Source: Adlercreutzia sp. ZJ304
GTDB taxonomy: Bacteria > Actinomycetota > Coriobacteriia > Coriobacteriales > Eggerthellaceae
Length of the DNA stretch: 61,270 bases
Direction of reading: 5' to 3'
Assembly (NCBI RefSeq): GCF_011039075.1
Contig: NZ_JAAKEG010000013.1
Coordinates: 1 to 61,270 of the forward strand
Under the pieces are notes generated by a model. The model was not told where the DNA came from and searched no databases. It saw nothing but the letters and a program-made list of their open reading frames with translations. How positions within the stretch are numbered: position 1 is the first letter of the stretch; each line of letters begins with the position of its first letter. Positions 24,840 to 35,731 of the stretch are shown here, in pieces. Position numbers and translations under genes: made by a program.

Positions 24840-26201
24840 TTGGAATTCTTAGATATGGAAAACCTGAACCCAGAACAAGATTTTGTGCTAAAAACGGTAA
24901 AAAGTCGCGATGTTCATTTTGTGCGCTGTTGGTTTTCTGATGCGCTGGGAAATATGAAATCCTTCGCTATGGTGCCCGGCGAATTGGAAAACGCATTTGC
25001 CAACGGAATGGGCTTCGATGGCAGTTGTATAGATGGTTTTTCGCGTACTCAGGGTTCGGATATGTTGGCATTTCCGCAAGCTTCAACTTTTCAAGTGTTG
25101 CCTTGGCGCCCTGAATCAAACGCTGTAGCTCGTATGTTCTGTAATATATGTACACCTGATGGCAAGCCTTTTGCGGGCGATCCTCGCAATATTTTGGTGC
25201 GTACAGTACAAAAAGCTGCCGATATGGGCTATATGGTCAACATCGGCTCCGACTTGGAATTTTTCTACTTTAAGGATGCCGAAGATACGCAAATTTTAGA
25301 TAGAGGCAGCTATTTCGATCTTACTTCGCTAGACTATGCAAGCGATTTGCGCCGCGATACGGTTCTTGCGCTGGAAAAAATGGGTATACCGGTGGAATAT
25401 TCGCATCATGAAGTGGCACCATCGCAACATGAAATAGATCTGCGCTATTCCGATGCGCTGTCTATGGCTGATGCGGTTATGACGTATAAGCTTGTGGTAA
25501 AAGAAATTGCTCTAAAGCATGGAGTTCACGCTTCTTTTATGCCTAAGCCTTTACAGGAATATCCCGGAAGCGCCATGCATGTACACATAAGCCTTGTTGA
25601 TGAAGACGGCAATAATGCTTTCTTTGACGAAGCTGACCCCATTGGTTATAACCTTTCTTCAACGGCAAAAAGCTTTATTGCTGGAATTTTGAAATACGCA
25701 TCCGAGTTTTGTTTGGTTACAAATCAGTATGTGAATTCGTATAAAAGATTCTTTGGAGTGGGCAGCGCGCCTTCTGCGCTGGCTTGGGCGCGCGGTAATC
25801 GTTCGGCTTTGGTACGAATACCCGGCTATCGTCCAAATTCTCAGGAATCGTGCCGTATAGAGGTTAGAAACCCCGATCCTGCATCAAATCCGTATCTGGC
25901 ATTTTCTGCGCTTCTTAGCGCAGGGCTTGCGGGCATACAAGAGGGCTTAGAGCCTCCTGCGCCTGTAGAAATGTCAGATTTGGGAACAAGCAGTCGTGAA
26001 GAACTTTTGGCTGACGGAATAAGCAGCTTGCCTGAAACCTTGGGTCAAGCGGTAGACCTATTCGCCAATAGTCAGCTGATGCGAGATACGCTTGGCGAAC
26101 ATACTCACAGCTATTTGGTGCGCACAAAGCGTGCCGAATGGGAGGCTTATCAAGGTGCAGTTTCGCCGTGGGAACTTAACAGGTTTTTGGCGGTGTTGTA
26201 A
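24840..26201 (+). CDS. glnA: Glutamine synthetase, type I
   Basis: This 453-aa GSI enzyme makes glutamine from glutamate, ammonia and ATP in the cytoplasm. Visible motifs are FDGSCIDGF (substrate grasp domain), GSDLEFFYF, the glutamate/metal site PGSAMHVHISL and the ATP/Arg region NRSALVRIPGYRPNSQESCRIEVRNPDPASNPYLAFSALL. No adenylylation-site tyrosine context typical of GSI-beta is seen. The start is TTG 24840, 7 bases after GGGAG; ATG 24855 is an alternative. The GlnR-like regulator starts on the very next base after its stop. Confidence 0.93.
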   Translation: MEFLDMENLNPEQDFVLKTVKSRDVHFVRCWFSDALGNMKSFAMVPGELENAFANGMGFDGSCIDGFSRTQGSDMLAFPQASTFQVLPWRPESNAVARMFCNICTPDGKPFAGDPRNILVRTVQKAADMGYMVNIGSDLEFFYFKDAEDTQILDRGSYFDLTSLDYASDLRRDTVLALEKMGIPVEYSHHEVAPSQHEIDLRYSDALSMADAVMTYKLVVKEIALKHGVHASFMPKPLQEYPGSAMHVHISLVDEDGNNAFFDEADPIGYNLSSTAKSFIAGILKYASEFCLVTNQYVNSYKRFFGVGSAPSALAWARGNRSALVRIPGYRPNSQESCRIEVRNPDPASNPYLAFSALLSAGLAGIQEGLEPPAPVEMSDLGTSSREELLADGISSLPETLGQAVDLFANSQLMRDTLGEHTHSYLVRTKRAEWEAYQGAVSPWELNRFLAVL

Positions 26202-26876
26202 ATGGCCAGCAAAAAGGTCATATTCATAGCCGATTCTCTGGATAGTGCTCACAAATTTCAGAAAGTGTTTTCCGACATGGATGTTGAAGTTGCGGCTTCA
26301 TCTTCGGCGCAATTCAAGCAGGTGTTATCTCAGAATTTGGGATACGATTTAGTTGTATACGAAGCGGCACAATCGGCATCGGCAATAATAGAGCAAATGG
26401 AAAGCCAGTTAGCTGAAGATGGCAGCGCTGGGCTTCTTGCTATAGTTAGCGCAGAACAATTAGGAAGTTTTCGTCTGCCCGTACAGGTTAGAAGCGATTT
26501 TGTGGTATCTAGCGCTAGTGAAGAAGAATGTGCGGTGCGGGTGCGTCAATTGTTATGGCCGGGCAACGAAGCCACATCAGCCGATTATCTGGTTGTGGAC
26601 ACAATGGTAATGAATTTAGCTACCTATCAGGTAAAGGTTAATGGCGAACCGCTCGATTTAACCTATTTGGAATATGCACTGCTAGCATTTTTGGCGACGC
26701 ATCCCGGTAGAACGTATTCGCGCGATGCGCTGCTTAGGCGTGTGTGGGGTTTCGATTATTACGGCGGGTCGCGAACAGTAGATGTACACGTTCGCCGCGT
26801 TCGCGCTAAACTTGGACCAGAACTTGCTAACAGGCTTCAAACCGTGCGCGGGGTTGGCTATCTTTGGAGTGCTTAG
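26202..26876 (+). CDS. glnR: GlnR-like orphan OmpR-family regulator with degenerate receiver
   Basis: The C-terminal half is a PhoB/OmpR winged helix: LTYLEYALLAFLATHPGRTYSRDALL, then WGFDYYGGSRTVDVHVRRVR. It is strikingly like actinobacterial GlnR, which controls nitrogen genes. The N-terminal half keeps a receiver-like length but lacks the usual phospho-acceptor context: YDLVVYEAA stands where DLVLLD is expected. It is therefore an atypical, probably phosphorylation-independent regulator, as GlnR itself is. No kinase gene is nearby. Direct abutment to glnA supports nitrogen control. The gene name is an inference from similarity and context. Confidence 0.7.
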   Translation: MASKKVIFIADSLDSAHKFQKVFSDMDVEVAASSSAQFKQVLSQNLGYDLVVYEAAQSASAIIEQMESQLAEDGSAGLLAIVSAEQLGSFRLPVQVRSDFVVSSASEEECAVRVRQLLWPGNEATSADYLVVDTMVMNLATYQVKVNGEPLDLTYLEYALLAFLATHPGRTYSRDALLRRVWGFDYYGGSRTVDVHVRRVRAKLGPELANRLQTVRGVGYLWSA

Positions 26877-26922
26877 GTAGGGTAGAATCGGATAAACATC
26901 CGTCAGCGCACAAAGGAACATT

Positions 26923-29550
26923 ATGCCAAAAAAGGTAGCTGTCATTGATGGCAATTCTCTGATGCATCGTGCTTATCATGCTATACAAACGCCTATGAGC
27001 GCACCAGATGGAACGCCCACTAATGCCATATTTGGGTTCATGCAAATGTTCTGTAAGTTTATAGAGAGCGCAACGCCCGATGCTGTTATTTGCGCATTCG
27101 ATGCTGGCAAGCCCGAATTTCGCATGCAAGAACTTCCTACTTATAAGGCGCAACGTCCGCATATGGATGATGAATTGCGAGTACAATTTCCAATAATTGA
27201 AGAATTGCTTGAGAGCATGTGTGTGCCCGTGGTGAAAGTTCCCGGCTGGGAGGGCGACGACATTTTGGGCACTATAGCTGCACGCGACGAAGCGCTAGGG
27301 TTTGAAACTTTGCTGGTTACTGGCGACAAGGATGCTTGCCAGTTGGCAACCGATCTTACGCATGTTATAACCACAAAAAAAGGTATATCAGATGTCGAAA
27401 TATTAGGACCTGCGGAAGTTTGGAAAAAATACGGCGTTACGCCCCAGCAATTTAGTGACTATTTGGGCTTAATGGGCGACAAATCTGACAACATACCGGG
27501 AATTACTGGTATAGGTCCGAAGCATGCTTCCAAATTGCTTCAAAAATATGGCAGCATTGAAGGCATATACGAGAATATAGATGACCTGCGCGGTAAGCAG
27601 CGCGAGCGTTTAGATGAAGAGCGCGATATGGCGTTTCTCAGTCGCCAAATAGCCACCATAGTTACCGATTTAGATTTTTCGCTCGACATAGATAGTCTGA
27701 AATTCCCTAGCTTTTCGGCTCAAGCGGTAACAAAGGCGTTTACGCGATACTCGCTTTTAAGTCCGCTTGCCCGCGTTCTGAAATTGACGGGCGAAAATAT
27801 TACGATGCCGCAAATGCATATAGATTGCGAACCGGTACTGCATGGAAGCGAGGCATTAGCTCTGCTTGATGATGCAATAAAGGCGAAAGATGTTGTAGGT
27901 GTGGCTGTTGATGCATCTGGGCAAGACTCTCTGTTTGAAACAAGTTTGCATGTAGCGGTGAATGCTGCAAGTGGTACTGCCATGTTTGAAGGCGAAGCGG
28001 CATGTGAAGCGCTGCGCCGCATAGTGTGCAATGCGTCTTTTTCTGCGCTGGACGTAAAAGAAATGATTCGAAATATCTATCCGGCAGACACATCGATTAA
28101 CGCGCATGTTGATGCAAGCGACTTGGCATCTATGGACGCTTTCGATTTGGGTCTTGCTGCCTACATTTTGAATTCTACTGTGTCCACTTACACATACGAG
28201 CAGCTTTCGCAGCACTACTTAGGTGGGGAACTTCCAAAGCCAGAAGATGATGATATGCAGTTGGCGTATAAAGCGTGTGTTTCGCGACTTTTAGAGGCTC
28301 CGCTTCGAAAAGAACTTGCCAAAGATGGCTCTGATGAAGTGTACAAAAAGATAGACTTACCATTGGTTCCTGTACTTTTGCAAATGGAGCGCGTTGGTAT
28401 GGCAATAGATTGCGCGCGTTTGTCAGAATTGGGCGAACATGCACGTACTGAACTAACGGCGCTGTCCGATAAAATTTATGACATAGCAGGCGAAACGTTC
28501 AATATAGATTCGCCAAAACAATTGGCTCACATCTTGTTCGAAGTAATGGGCATACCGCCAATGAAGAAAAACAGGCGCGGGTATTCCACAAATGCTAGCG
28601 TGTTAAAAGAACTTGCAAAAACTCATGACATCGCCGCGTTAGTAATAAGATATCGCGAATTGGCGAAGATAAAATCTACTTATATAGATAGCTTGCCCAA
28701 AATGCGCGCGACAGACATGCGCGTCCATACGCAATTTCACGAAACCGTTACTGCAACAGGGCGCTTGTCGTCCTCTAATCCAAATTTGCAGAATATTCCC
28801 GTAAGAACCGATTTTGGGCGCAAGATAAGAGAATGCTTTGTGCCTCTATCAGACGAAGATGTATTCCTATCTGCCGATTATTCGCAGATTGAGCTGCGTC
28901 TTCTTGCCCACTTGTCGGGGGACAAGCATTTAATAGACGCATTCAACTCCGGTGAAGACTTTCATGCAAATACAGCTGCGCGCGTGTTCGATTTACCTAT
29001 TGACCAAGTTACACCTCAATTGCGCAGCAGGGCAAAGGCTGTGAATTTCGGCATAGTTTACGGACAGCAGGCATTCGGTTTATCGCAGAATCTTGATATA
29101 CCAATCGATGAAGCGCGGGAAATGATTGACAGATATTTTGATGCATATCCCGGCGTTCGTAGTTTCTTAGATTCCACTATCAAGCAGGCGGAAAAGAATG
29201 GATATGCCGAAACGATGTTTGGCAGGAAGCGCCGCATTCCGGAATTGTCTTTATCCAATAAGCGCATGCGGGGAGTTGGTGAGCGCACGGCTATGAATCA
29301 TCCTATGCAGGGAAGTGCAGCCGATGTAATTAAGCTGGCTATGATAGAAGTTGCGCACAGGCTTACAAATGCGAAACTGGATGCAAAAATGATGGTGCAA
29401 GTGCATGATGAACTAGATTTCTCTGTTCCTAAAGATAATGTAGAGGAACTGGCGGCTTTGGTTAGCGATGTAATGGAGAATGTTGTGCAGTTAAAAGTTC
29501 CGCTAGTCGCCGATGTTTCATGGGGTTTGAATTGGTCAGATGCCCATTAA
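26923..29550 (+). CDS. polA: DNA polymerase I
   Basis: This 875-aa family A polymerase has an N-terminal 5'-3' exonuclease (VIDGNSLMHRAYHA, GWEGDDILGT, TGDKDACQL, GLMGDKSDNIPGITGIGPKHA). The central exonuclease-like domain is degenerate: VAVDASGQDSL lacks the DxE pair, so no proofreading is expected. The C-terminal polymerase has motif A DYSQIELRLLAHLSGD, motif B RAKAVNFGIVYGQQAFGLS and motif C VQVHDELDF. It acts in Okazaki fragment processing and repair. An AAAGGAA site precedes ATG 26923. Confidence 0.96.
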   Translation: MPKKVAVIDGNSLMHRAYHAIQTPMSAPDGTPTNAIFGFMQMFCKFIESATPDAVICAFDAGKPEFRMQELPTYKAQRPHMDDELRVQFPIIEELLESMCVPVVKVPGWEGDDILGTIAARDEALGFETLLVTGDKDACQLATDLTHVITTKKGISDVEILGPAEVWKKYGVTPQQFSDYLGLMGDKSDNIPGITGIGPKHASKLLQKYGSIEGIYENIDDLRGKQRERLDEERDMAFLSRQIATIVTDLDFSLDIDSLKFPSFSAQAVTKAFTRYSLLSPLARVLKLTGENITMPQMHIDCEPVLHGSEALALLDDAIKAKDVVGVAVDASGQDSLFETSLHVAVNAASGTAMFEGEAACEALRRIVCNASFSALDVKEMIRNIYPADTSINAHVDASDLASMDAFDLGLAAYILNSTVSTYTYEQLSQHYLGGELPKPEDDDMQLAYKACVSRLLEAPLRKELAKDGSDEVYKKIDLPLVPVLLQMERVGMAIDCARLSELGEHARTELTALSDKIYDIAGETFNIDSPKQLAHILFEVMGIPPMKKNRRGYSTNASVLKELAKTHDIAALVIRYRELAKIKSTYIDSLPKMRATDMRVHTQFHETVTATGRLSSSNPNLQNIPVRTDFGRKIRECFVPLSDEDVFLSADYSQIELRLLAHLSGDKHLIDAFNSGEDFHANTAARVFDLPIDQVTPQLRSRAKAVNFGIVYGQQAFGLSQNLDIPIDEAREMIDRYFDAYPGVRSFLDSTIKQAEKNGYAETMFGRKRRIPELSLSNKRMRGVGERTAMNHPMQGSAADVIKLAMIEVAHRLTNAKLDAKMMVQVHDELDFSVPKDNVEELAALVSDVMENVVQLKVPLVADVSWGLNWSDAH

Positions 29551-29562
29551 CAAAATTAACTG

Positions 29563-29591
29563 TTGACGTGGCTGGTTTGCATTGTTAAAGT
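29563..29591 (+). promoter_or_regulatory. Promoter of rplU-rpmA
   Basis: TTGACG (29563-29568), 17 bases, TAAAGT (29586-29591). The leader to the rplU start would be about 30 bases, too short for a large regulatory structure. Confidence 0.6.
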
Positions 29592-29628
29592 AAATCCTTG
29601 CGTTTAGTCACTTTCAAGGAGACATGTA

Positions 29629-30183
29629 ATGTATGCGATCGTAAAAACCGGTGGCAAGCAATATAAAGTATGCCCGGGCGACAAGTTGAATATTGAAAAG
29701 CTCACTGCACAAGTGGGTGACAAGGTGAAACTGGATGCTATCTGCGTTGTAGATGGCGACAAGACCGAGTTAGATCCTGAGAAAGCTTCTAAGACTGCTG
29801 TAGAGGCTGTGGTTCTTGAGCAATTCAAAGATAAGAAGAAAGTTATCTTTAAGTTCAAGAAGCGCAAGAACTACAAGCGTCTACGCGGACATCGTCAGGA
29901 AATGACTCGTATCCAGATAACCGCTGTAGGTTCTGAAAAGTATGAGCCGAAGCCGAAGAAGGCTGCTAAGGCAGACGATGCTAAAGATGCTAAGGCTGCC
30001 GATGCTAAGCCGGCTGAAAAGAAGGCTGCCAGCACAAAGGCTAAGACTGAAGATAAGCCGAAGGCTAGCACGAAGAAGCCTGCTGCCAAAAAGACTGCAG
30101 ATGCGAAAGAAGATAAGCCTGCCGCTAAGAAACCTGCTGCAAAGAAGGCTTCCAAAGCAGAAACTAAGGCTGAGGAGGAATAA
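29629..30183 (+). CDS. rplU: 50S ribosomal protein L21 with Lys/Ala tail
   Basis: Residues 1-103 are a standard L21 (MYAIVKTGGKQYKV, KKKVIFKFKKRKNYKRLRGHRQ, TRIQITAV). About 80 more residues form a Lys/Ala/Asp/Pro repeat-like tail (KPAAKK, AKKTADAKEDKPAAKK). The tail has the low-complexity character of linker histones and should be flexible, positively charged and solvent-exposed. It is co-transcribed with rpmA 3 bases downstream. The ribosome site is AAGGAGAC. Confidence 0.96.
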   Translation: MYAIVKTGGKQYKVCPGDKLNIEKLTAQVGDKVKLDAICVVDGDKTELDPEKASKTAVEAVVLEQFKDKKKVIFKFKKRKNYKRLRGHRQEMTRIQITAVGSEKYEPKPKKAAKADDAKDAKAADAKPAEKKAASTKAKTEDKPKASTKKPAAKKTADAKEDKPAAKKPAAKKASKAETKAEEE

Positions 30184-30186
30184 GAG

Positions 30187-30444
30187 ATGGCTCATAAGAA
30201 AGGTCTTGGATCTACACGTAACGGTCGCGATTCTCACGCGAAGCGTTTGGGCGTAAAAATGTTTGCCGGACAAGAAGTTCATACTGGCAATGTTATAGTT
30301 CGTCAACGTGGTACGCATTTTCATCCGGGTGAAAATGTTGGTCGTGGCAGCGACGATACTCTGTTTGCTCTTTGCGATGGCACGCTGAAATTCACAAAGG
30401 GTGATAAGAGAAAGATTCACGTTATACCTGCCGTGGCTGAGTAG
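30187..30444 (+). CDS. rpmA: 50S ribosomal protein L27
   Basis: The 85-aa protein starts [20 protein letters not shown] and contains [22 protein letters not shown], the full L27 pattern, with normal length. There is no N-terminal leader peptide of the Firmicute kind; the N-terminus reaches the peptidyl-transferase centre directly. It is followed by an intrinsic terminator. Confidence 0.97.
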   Translation: MAHKKGLGSTRNGRDSHAKRLGVKMFAGQEVHTGNVIVRQRGTHFHPGENVGRGSDDTLFALCDGTLKFTKGDKRKIHVIPAVAE

Positions 30445-30495
30445 TTAGAGATTTGTGTTCGCTCAAGTTTCTAATCTATAAATCAGTTATTATTT

Positions 30496-30523
30496 AAGCC
30501 CTTGGGAATCAAGGGCTTTTTTT
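30496..30523 (+). terminator. Intrinsic terminator after rpmA
   Basis: AAGCCCTTG pairs with CAAGGGCTT (9 bp) around GGAAT, followed by a T-run. It ends only four bases before the obgE ribosome site. Confidence 0.88.
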
Positions 30524-30533
30524 ATTGAGGTGA

Positions 30534-31943
<1,410 letters not shown>

Positions 31944-31952
31944 ATAGGAAAT

Positions 31953-33080
31953 ATGGGCGTGGATACTGAAAAGCGTCTTGTTGTAAAAATTGGATCTTCA
32001 ACACTGATGAGCGCGGAAAATGCCGTGGATAGCGGGCGTATAACCAACTTGGTTGATCAGGTTGCAAAACTTGTTGAAGATGGCTGGCAAGTGGTTATAG
32101 TTACATCGGCAGCTATAGCAGCTGGTTTAGGTGCGCTTTCAATAGAGAAACGTCCAAAAGATATGGCAACACTGCAGGCTGCTGCTTCCGTGGGACAGTG
32201 TGAACTTTCTGGTGAATATGCAAAAGCATTTGCCCGTCATAATATTTTGACATCGCTTGTTTTGCTTACAAGGCGCGATACGGCGGATAGAACTGCATAT
32301 CTGAATGCTCGTGCAACATTGGATAGGCTGTTATCGCTTGGAGTTGTTCCAATTGTTAATGAAAACGACACTGTGTCCGTCGAGCAAATACGTTTTGGTG
32401 ATAATGACACATTAGCTGCATTGGTTGCATGTCTTGTGGGCGCTAATCTGCTTGTAATTCTCTCTGATATTGATGGACTCTACAATTCTAACCCTAGAGC
32501 CAATTCAAATGCTCAGCTTATTTCTGTAGTTAACAGAATAGATCGCAGTATAGTAGACGCTTGTGGAGGCGCAGGTAGTGTTGCCGGGTCAGGCGGTATG
32601 ATTACTAAGGTTTCCGCAGCGCGCGTCATGATGAGCGCCGGAATTCCTATGGTTATAGCCCATGGGTGCAAGAAAGACGTTGTGCTAGATGCGGCTTTAG
32701 GTAAATCTGTAGGCACTCTATTTTGTCCGGGCGAAGCGCAGCATGAAATAACTTCCAGAAAGCTTTGGATAGCACTAGGAGACGCTGTACATGGTTCTAT
32801 TGTTGTTGATGAAGGCGCAAAGCATGCTCTGATAGACACCGGCAGTTCTTTGCTTGCTGTGGGAATAATAGATGTGGAAGGACGCTTTGTTGAGGGCGAT
32901 ATTGTAGAAGTACGCGATTCTCAGGACTATGTATTCGCTCGTGGTAAGGTGAATGTGCAAAGCGATGCCATAAGTTTGGTATGCGGAATGTCTACTGAAG
33001 AGATTCTGGAGAACAGCTTATTGGCTCCTATAGCTGAAAAGCCTGTTATACATAGAGATGATTTAGTCGTATTCGAGTAG
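31953..33080 (+). CDS. proB: Glutamate 5-kinase with PUA domain
   Basis: The 375-aa protein has the amino-acid kinase fold: KIGSSTLM at the start, VTSAAIAAGLGAL, IVNENDTVSVEQIRFGDNDTLAALVA and LSDIDGLYNSNPR. The last 100 residues are a PUA domain (GSIVVDEGAKHALIDTGSSLLAVGI). It phosphorylates glutamate in the first step of proline synthesis. It follows obgE by 9 bases and precedes proA by 8. Confidence 0.96.
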   Translation: MGVDTEKRLVVKIGSSTLMSAENAVDSGRITNLVDQVAKLVEDGWQVVIVTSAAIAAGLGALSIEKRPKDMATLQAAASVGQCELSGEYAKAFARHNILTSLVLLTRRDTADRTAYLNARATLDRLLSLGVVPIVNENDTVSVEQIRFGDNDTLAALVACLVGANLLVILSDIDGLYNSNPRANSNAQLISVVNRIDRSIVDACGGAGSVAGSGGMITKVSAARVMMSAGIPMVIAHGCKKDVVLDAALGKSVGTLFCPGEAQHEITSRKLWIALGDAVHGSIVVDEGAKHALIDTGSSLLAVGIIDVEGRFVEGDIVEVRDSQDYVFARGKVNVQSDAISLVCGMSTEEILENSLLAPIAEKPVIHRDDLVVFE

Positions 33081-33088
33081 AGGTATTA

Positions 33089-34387
33089 ATGAATAACGCT
33101 ATATATGATGATGTTCTGCACTTGGCTGAAAAAGCAAAAGACGCATCGGCAGTTGTGGCTAGAACAACAATAGATGAAAGAAACGGCGCGCTAAGCTGCA
33201 TGGCTAGGGCACTTCGCGATAATACATCTTCAATATTGCAGGCTAATAGTCTTGATATGAAAGCGGCTGAAGCTGCTGGGACAAGCGATGCCATATTAGA
33301 TCGATTAATGCTTGATGAGGCTAGAGTTAACTCTATGGCTGATGCGCTTGAAGATTTAGTAAAGCTAGCAGATCCGCTTTCGCGCACTTTAGAAGCGCGC
33401 GATATGTATAACGGAATGTATCTTGAACGTGTTAGCGTTGCCATGGGTGTTGTTGGAATAATTTACGAAGCGCGCCCGAACGTAACTGCTGATGCGGCTG
33501 GAATATGTATCAAGTCGGGTAATTCGTGTATTTTGCGAGGCGGCAGTCTGGCGGCGCATTCAAATGAAGCTATAACCAATGTGTTGGCAAGTGCTGCCAT
33601 GCGCGCCGGAATGCCTTGTGGTTGCATAAGCGCCATAACTACTACTGACAGAAGTGCAACGGATGCTTTAATGCAATTGCATGGCATTGTAGATTTAATA
33701 ATTCCGCGTGGTGGTGCGGGTCTTATTAGACACTGTGTTGAAAATTCGAAGGTTCCTGTCATAGAGACTGGCACGGGAAACTGTCATGTGTATATCCATG
33801 AAAGCGCTGATGTCGATATGGCTAAGCAGATAGTTCTCAATGCAAAATGTAGGCGTTATGGGGTATGTAATGCTGCCGAAACTTTGCTTGTAGATTCTAC
33901 TTTTGATGCGTCTGGCTTAGCTCGCATAATGGATGCGCTTGTGGAAAAAGGCGTGCTTTTGCATTGCGATGAAAAGGCAATGAATATAGCTAAATCAGCA
34001 GGGATAAAGACTAGCGGCAACAATAGTCAGGCTGTATTAGCGACACAGGCTGATTGGGAAACTGAGTATCTTGCTCCTGAGATAGCTGTGAAAATTATTG
34101 ATGGCGGAGTTGAAGAAGCGCAAGCTCATATTAACAAGTACGGAACGGGGCATTCGGAGGCTATCGTAGCAACAGACGATTCTGCGATTGAGCTTTTTTT
34201 AAGTGGTGTTGATGCTGCTGCGGTGTATGCAAATGCGTCTACTGCTTTTACCGATGGTGGTCAATTTGGTTTAGGTGCCGAAATTGGCATATCGACGCAG
34301 AAACTGCACGTGCGCGGTCCGTTTGCACTAGAGGCTCTAACCTCTTATAAATATATATTGCGCGGTAATGGTCAGGTGCGTGCATAG
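33089..34387 (+). CDS. proA: Gamma-glutamyl phosphate reductase
   Basis: This 432-aa aldehyde-dehydrogenase-like enzyme has GVVGIIYEARPNVTADAAGICIKSGN, the catalytic-cysteine region KCRRYGVCNAAETLLVD and the C-terminal GPFALEALTSYKYILRGNGQVR. It reduces glutamyl phosphate to the semialdehyde with NADPH, acting after ProB. The ribosome site AGAGG precedes ATG 33089. The nadD GTG follows its stop without a gap. Confidence 0.97.
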   Translation: MNNAIYDDVLHLAEKAKDASAVVARTTIDERNGALSCMARALRDNTSSILQANSLDMKAAEAAGTSDAILDRLMLDEARVNSMADALEDLVKLADPLSRTLEARDMYNGMYLERVSVAMGVVGIIYEARPNVTADAAGICIKSGNSCILRGGSLAAHSNEAITNVLASAAMRAGMPCGCISAITTTDRSATDALMQLHGIVDLIIPRGGAGLIRHCVENSKVPVIETGTGNCHVYIHESADVDMAKQIVLNAKCRRYGVCNAAETLLVDSTFDASGLARIMDALVEKGVLLHCDEKAMNIAKSAGIKTSGNNSQAVLATQADWETEYLAPEIAVKIIDGGVEEAQAHINKYGTGHSEAIVATDDSAIELFLSGVDAAAVYANASTAFTDGGQFGLGAEIGISTQKLHVRGPFALEALTSYKYILRGNGQVRA

Positions 34388-35098
34388 GTGGGCGCATTGG
34401 ATGATACAGAAGAGTTGGCTTTTAACGGCGCTGTGCCAACAGGTGTGTGCGATGCTGTTGTAAGTAAGAAATTTGACCGGCTTGGCAGCGATGGGCGCGC
34501 AGCTAGGTTGGGCATTATGGGTGGCACGTTTGACCCTGTACACATGGGGCACTTGGCGTGTGCCGAGGCGGCATATAGCGAGTTTAATCTTGATGCAGTA
34601 GTGTTTATGGTTGCAGCTAATCCTTCGCTTAAGCAAAAACAAGCGCTAACCGATATGACCGATCGTCTAAATATGTGCAAATTGGCGGTGGCTCATAACT
34701 CTCATTTTGATGTAAGTGCTATGGAGATGCGTCGCGGTGGTATTACGTATACATCAGATACGTTGCGTCAACTTCGCGAACATTATCCATCTAATGTTGA
34801 GCTGTGTTTTATACTGGGCAGCGATTCGCTTACCACATTGCCTGAGTGGCACGAAGCTGGCGTTGTAGCTGAACTCGCGCGAATAATCTGCGTGTCGCGT
34901 CATGGGTTTGAAGATGAAGAGCTTGTTGAAAGGGCAAGAGAAGCCGGATTTACAATAGATATTTTGCAAGCGCCATTGCTAGATATTTCATCAAGTGAAA
35001 TTCGTCGCAGGGTGGTGCTGGGCAAGTCGATACGCTATCTTGTTCCGCTGTCTGTGTGCGATTATATTCGCTCACATAAGTTGTATACAAAGAGCTAG
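34388..35098 (+). CDS. nadD: Nicotinate-nucleotide adenylyltransferase with N-terminal extension
   Basis: The nucleotidyltransferase signature GIMGGTFDPVHMGHL starts at residue 42, so about 40 residues precede the usual N-terminus. LGSDSLTTLPEWHEA and DISSSEIRRRV are the remaining family motifs. NadD adenylates nicotinate mononucleotide in NAD synthesis. The start used is GTG 34388, directly adjoining proA. A later start near the conserved motif has no obvious ribosome site, so the extension may be real, or the true start may be nearer residue 40. Confidence 0.92.
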   Translation: MGALDDTEELAFNGAVPTGVCDAVVSKKFDRLGSDGRAARLGIMGGTFDPVHMGHLACAEAAYSEFNLDAVVFMVAANPSLKQKQALTDMTDRLNMCKLAVAHNSHFDVSAMEMRRGGITYTSDTLRQLREHYPSNVELCFILGSDSLTTLPEWHEAGVVAELARIICVSRHGFEDEELVERAREAGFTIDILQAPLLDISSSEIRRRVVLGKSIRYLVPLSVCDYIRSHKLYTKS

Positions 35099-35107
35099 GC
35101 AGAGTTT

Positions 35108-35731
35108 ATGGAAGATGTGTTCAGTCAAAAATTTTTAGATGCCCGAATAGAAGATCTAAAGGGGCGTGTTAAACCTAAACGTTTCAAGCACATTATGGGT
35201 GTTGCTGATACGGCAGAGTTGTTAGCGAAAACATATGGCGAAGACAGAAATAAGGCGCGTCTAGCCGGTCTTCTGCATGATTGGGACAAAGGATATCGCG
35301 ACAAAGAAATAAGACAGCGCGCCTACGATTTAGGTGTAGATGCTCTTGTAGGCGAGTGGATGATAGAAAATATGCCTGAGGTATTGCACGGACCTACTGC
35401 TGCAGCTGCGCTTGAGAGGGAATTTCCGCAAATACCATCAGATGTACTAAAAGCTATACGTTGGCATACGACTGCTTCGTTGGATATGAGCAACTTAGAT
35501 AAAATAGTTTATATTGCTGATGCACTAGAACCATCTAGGAGTTTTCAAGAAGCTGAATTGCTCAGATCGTATATTGGTCAAATATCCTTAGATGAACTCT
35601 ACTACAGAGTTTACAAATTTTGGACACTTGCACTTATAGCTAGCGATAGAGTGTTGCATCCTGATACTATCAGTATATGGAATTCTATAGCCGCAGAGAA
35701 ATCGAAGGCGAAGAAGGAGAAATACGCATGA
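35108..35731 (+). CDS. yqeK: YqeK-type HD-domain diadenosine tetraphosphatase
   Basis: The 207-aa HD phosphohydrolase has RFKHIMGVADTA (metal His), ARLAGLLHDWDKG (HD pair His57-Asp58) and RWHTTA plus YIADALEPSR downstream, the YqeK pattern. YqeK splits Ap4A into two ADP. It sits between nadD and rsfS as in many Gram-positive genomes. Its TGA stop overlaps the rsfS start (ATGA). Confidence 0.92.
   Translation: MEDVFSQKFLDARIEDLKGRVKPKRFKHIMGVADTAELLAKTYGEDRNKARLAGLLHDWDKGYRDKEIRQRAYDLGVDALVGEWMIENMPEVLHGPTAAAALEREFPQIPSDVLKAIRWHTTASLDMSNLDKIVYIADALEPSRSFQEAELLRSYIGQISLDELYYRVYKFWTLALIASDRVLHPDTISIWNSIAAEKSKAKKEKYA

Noticed and set aside
29881-30420. Long Ser/Leu-rich frame opposite rplU-rpmA
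   Set aside because: It is produced by the repetitive Lys/Ala codons of the L21 tail; rplU and rpmA are certain on the other strand.
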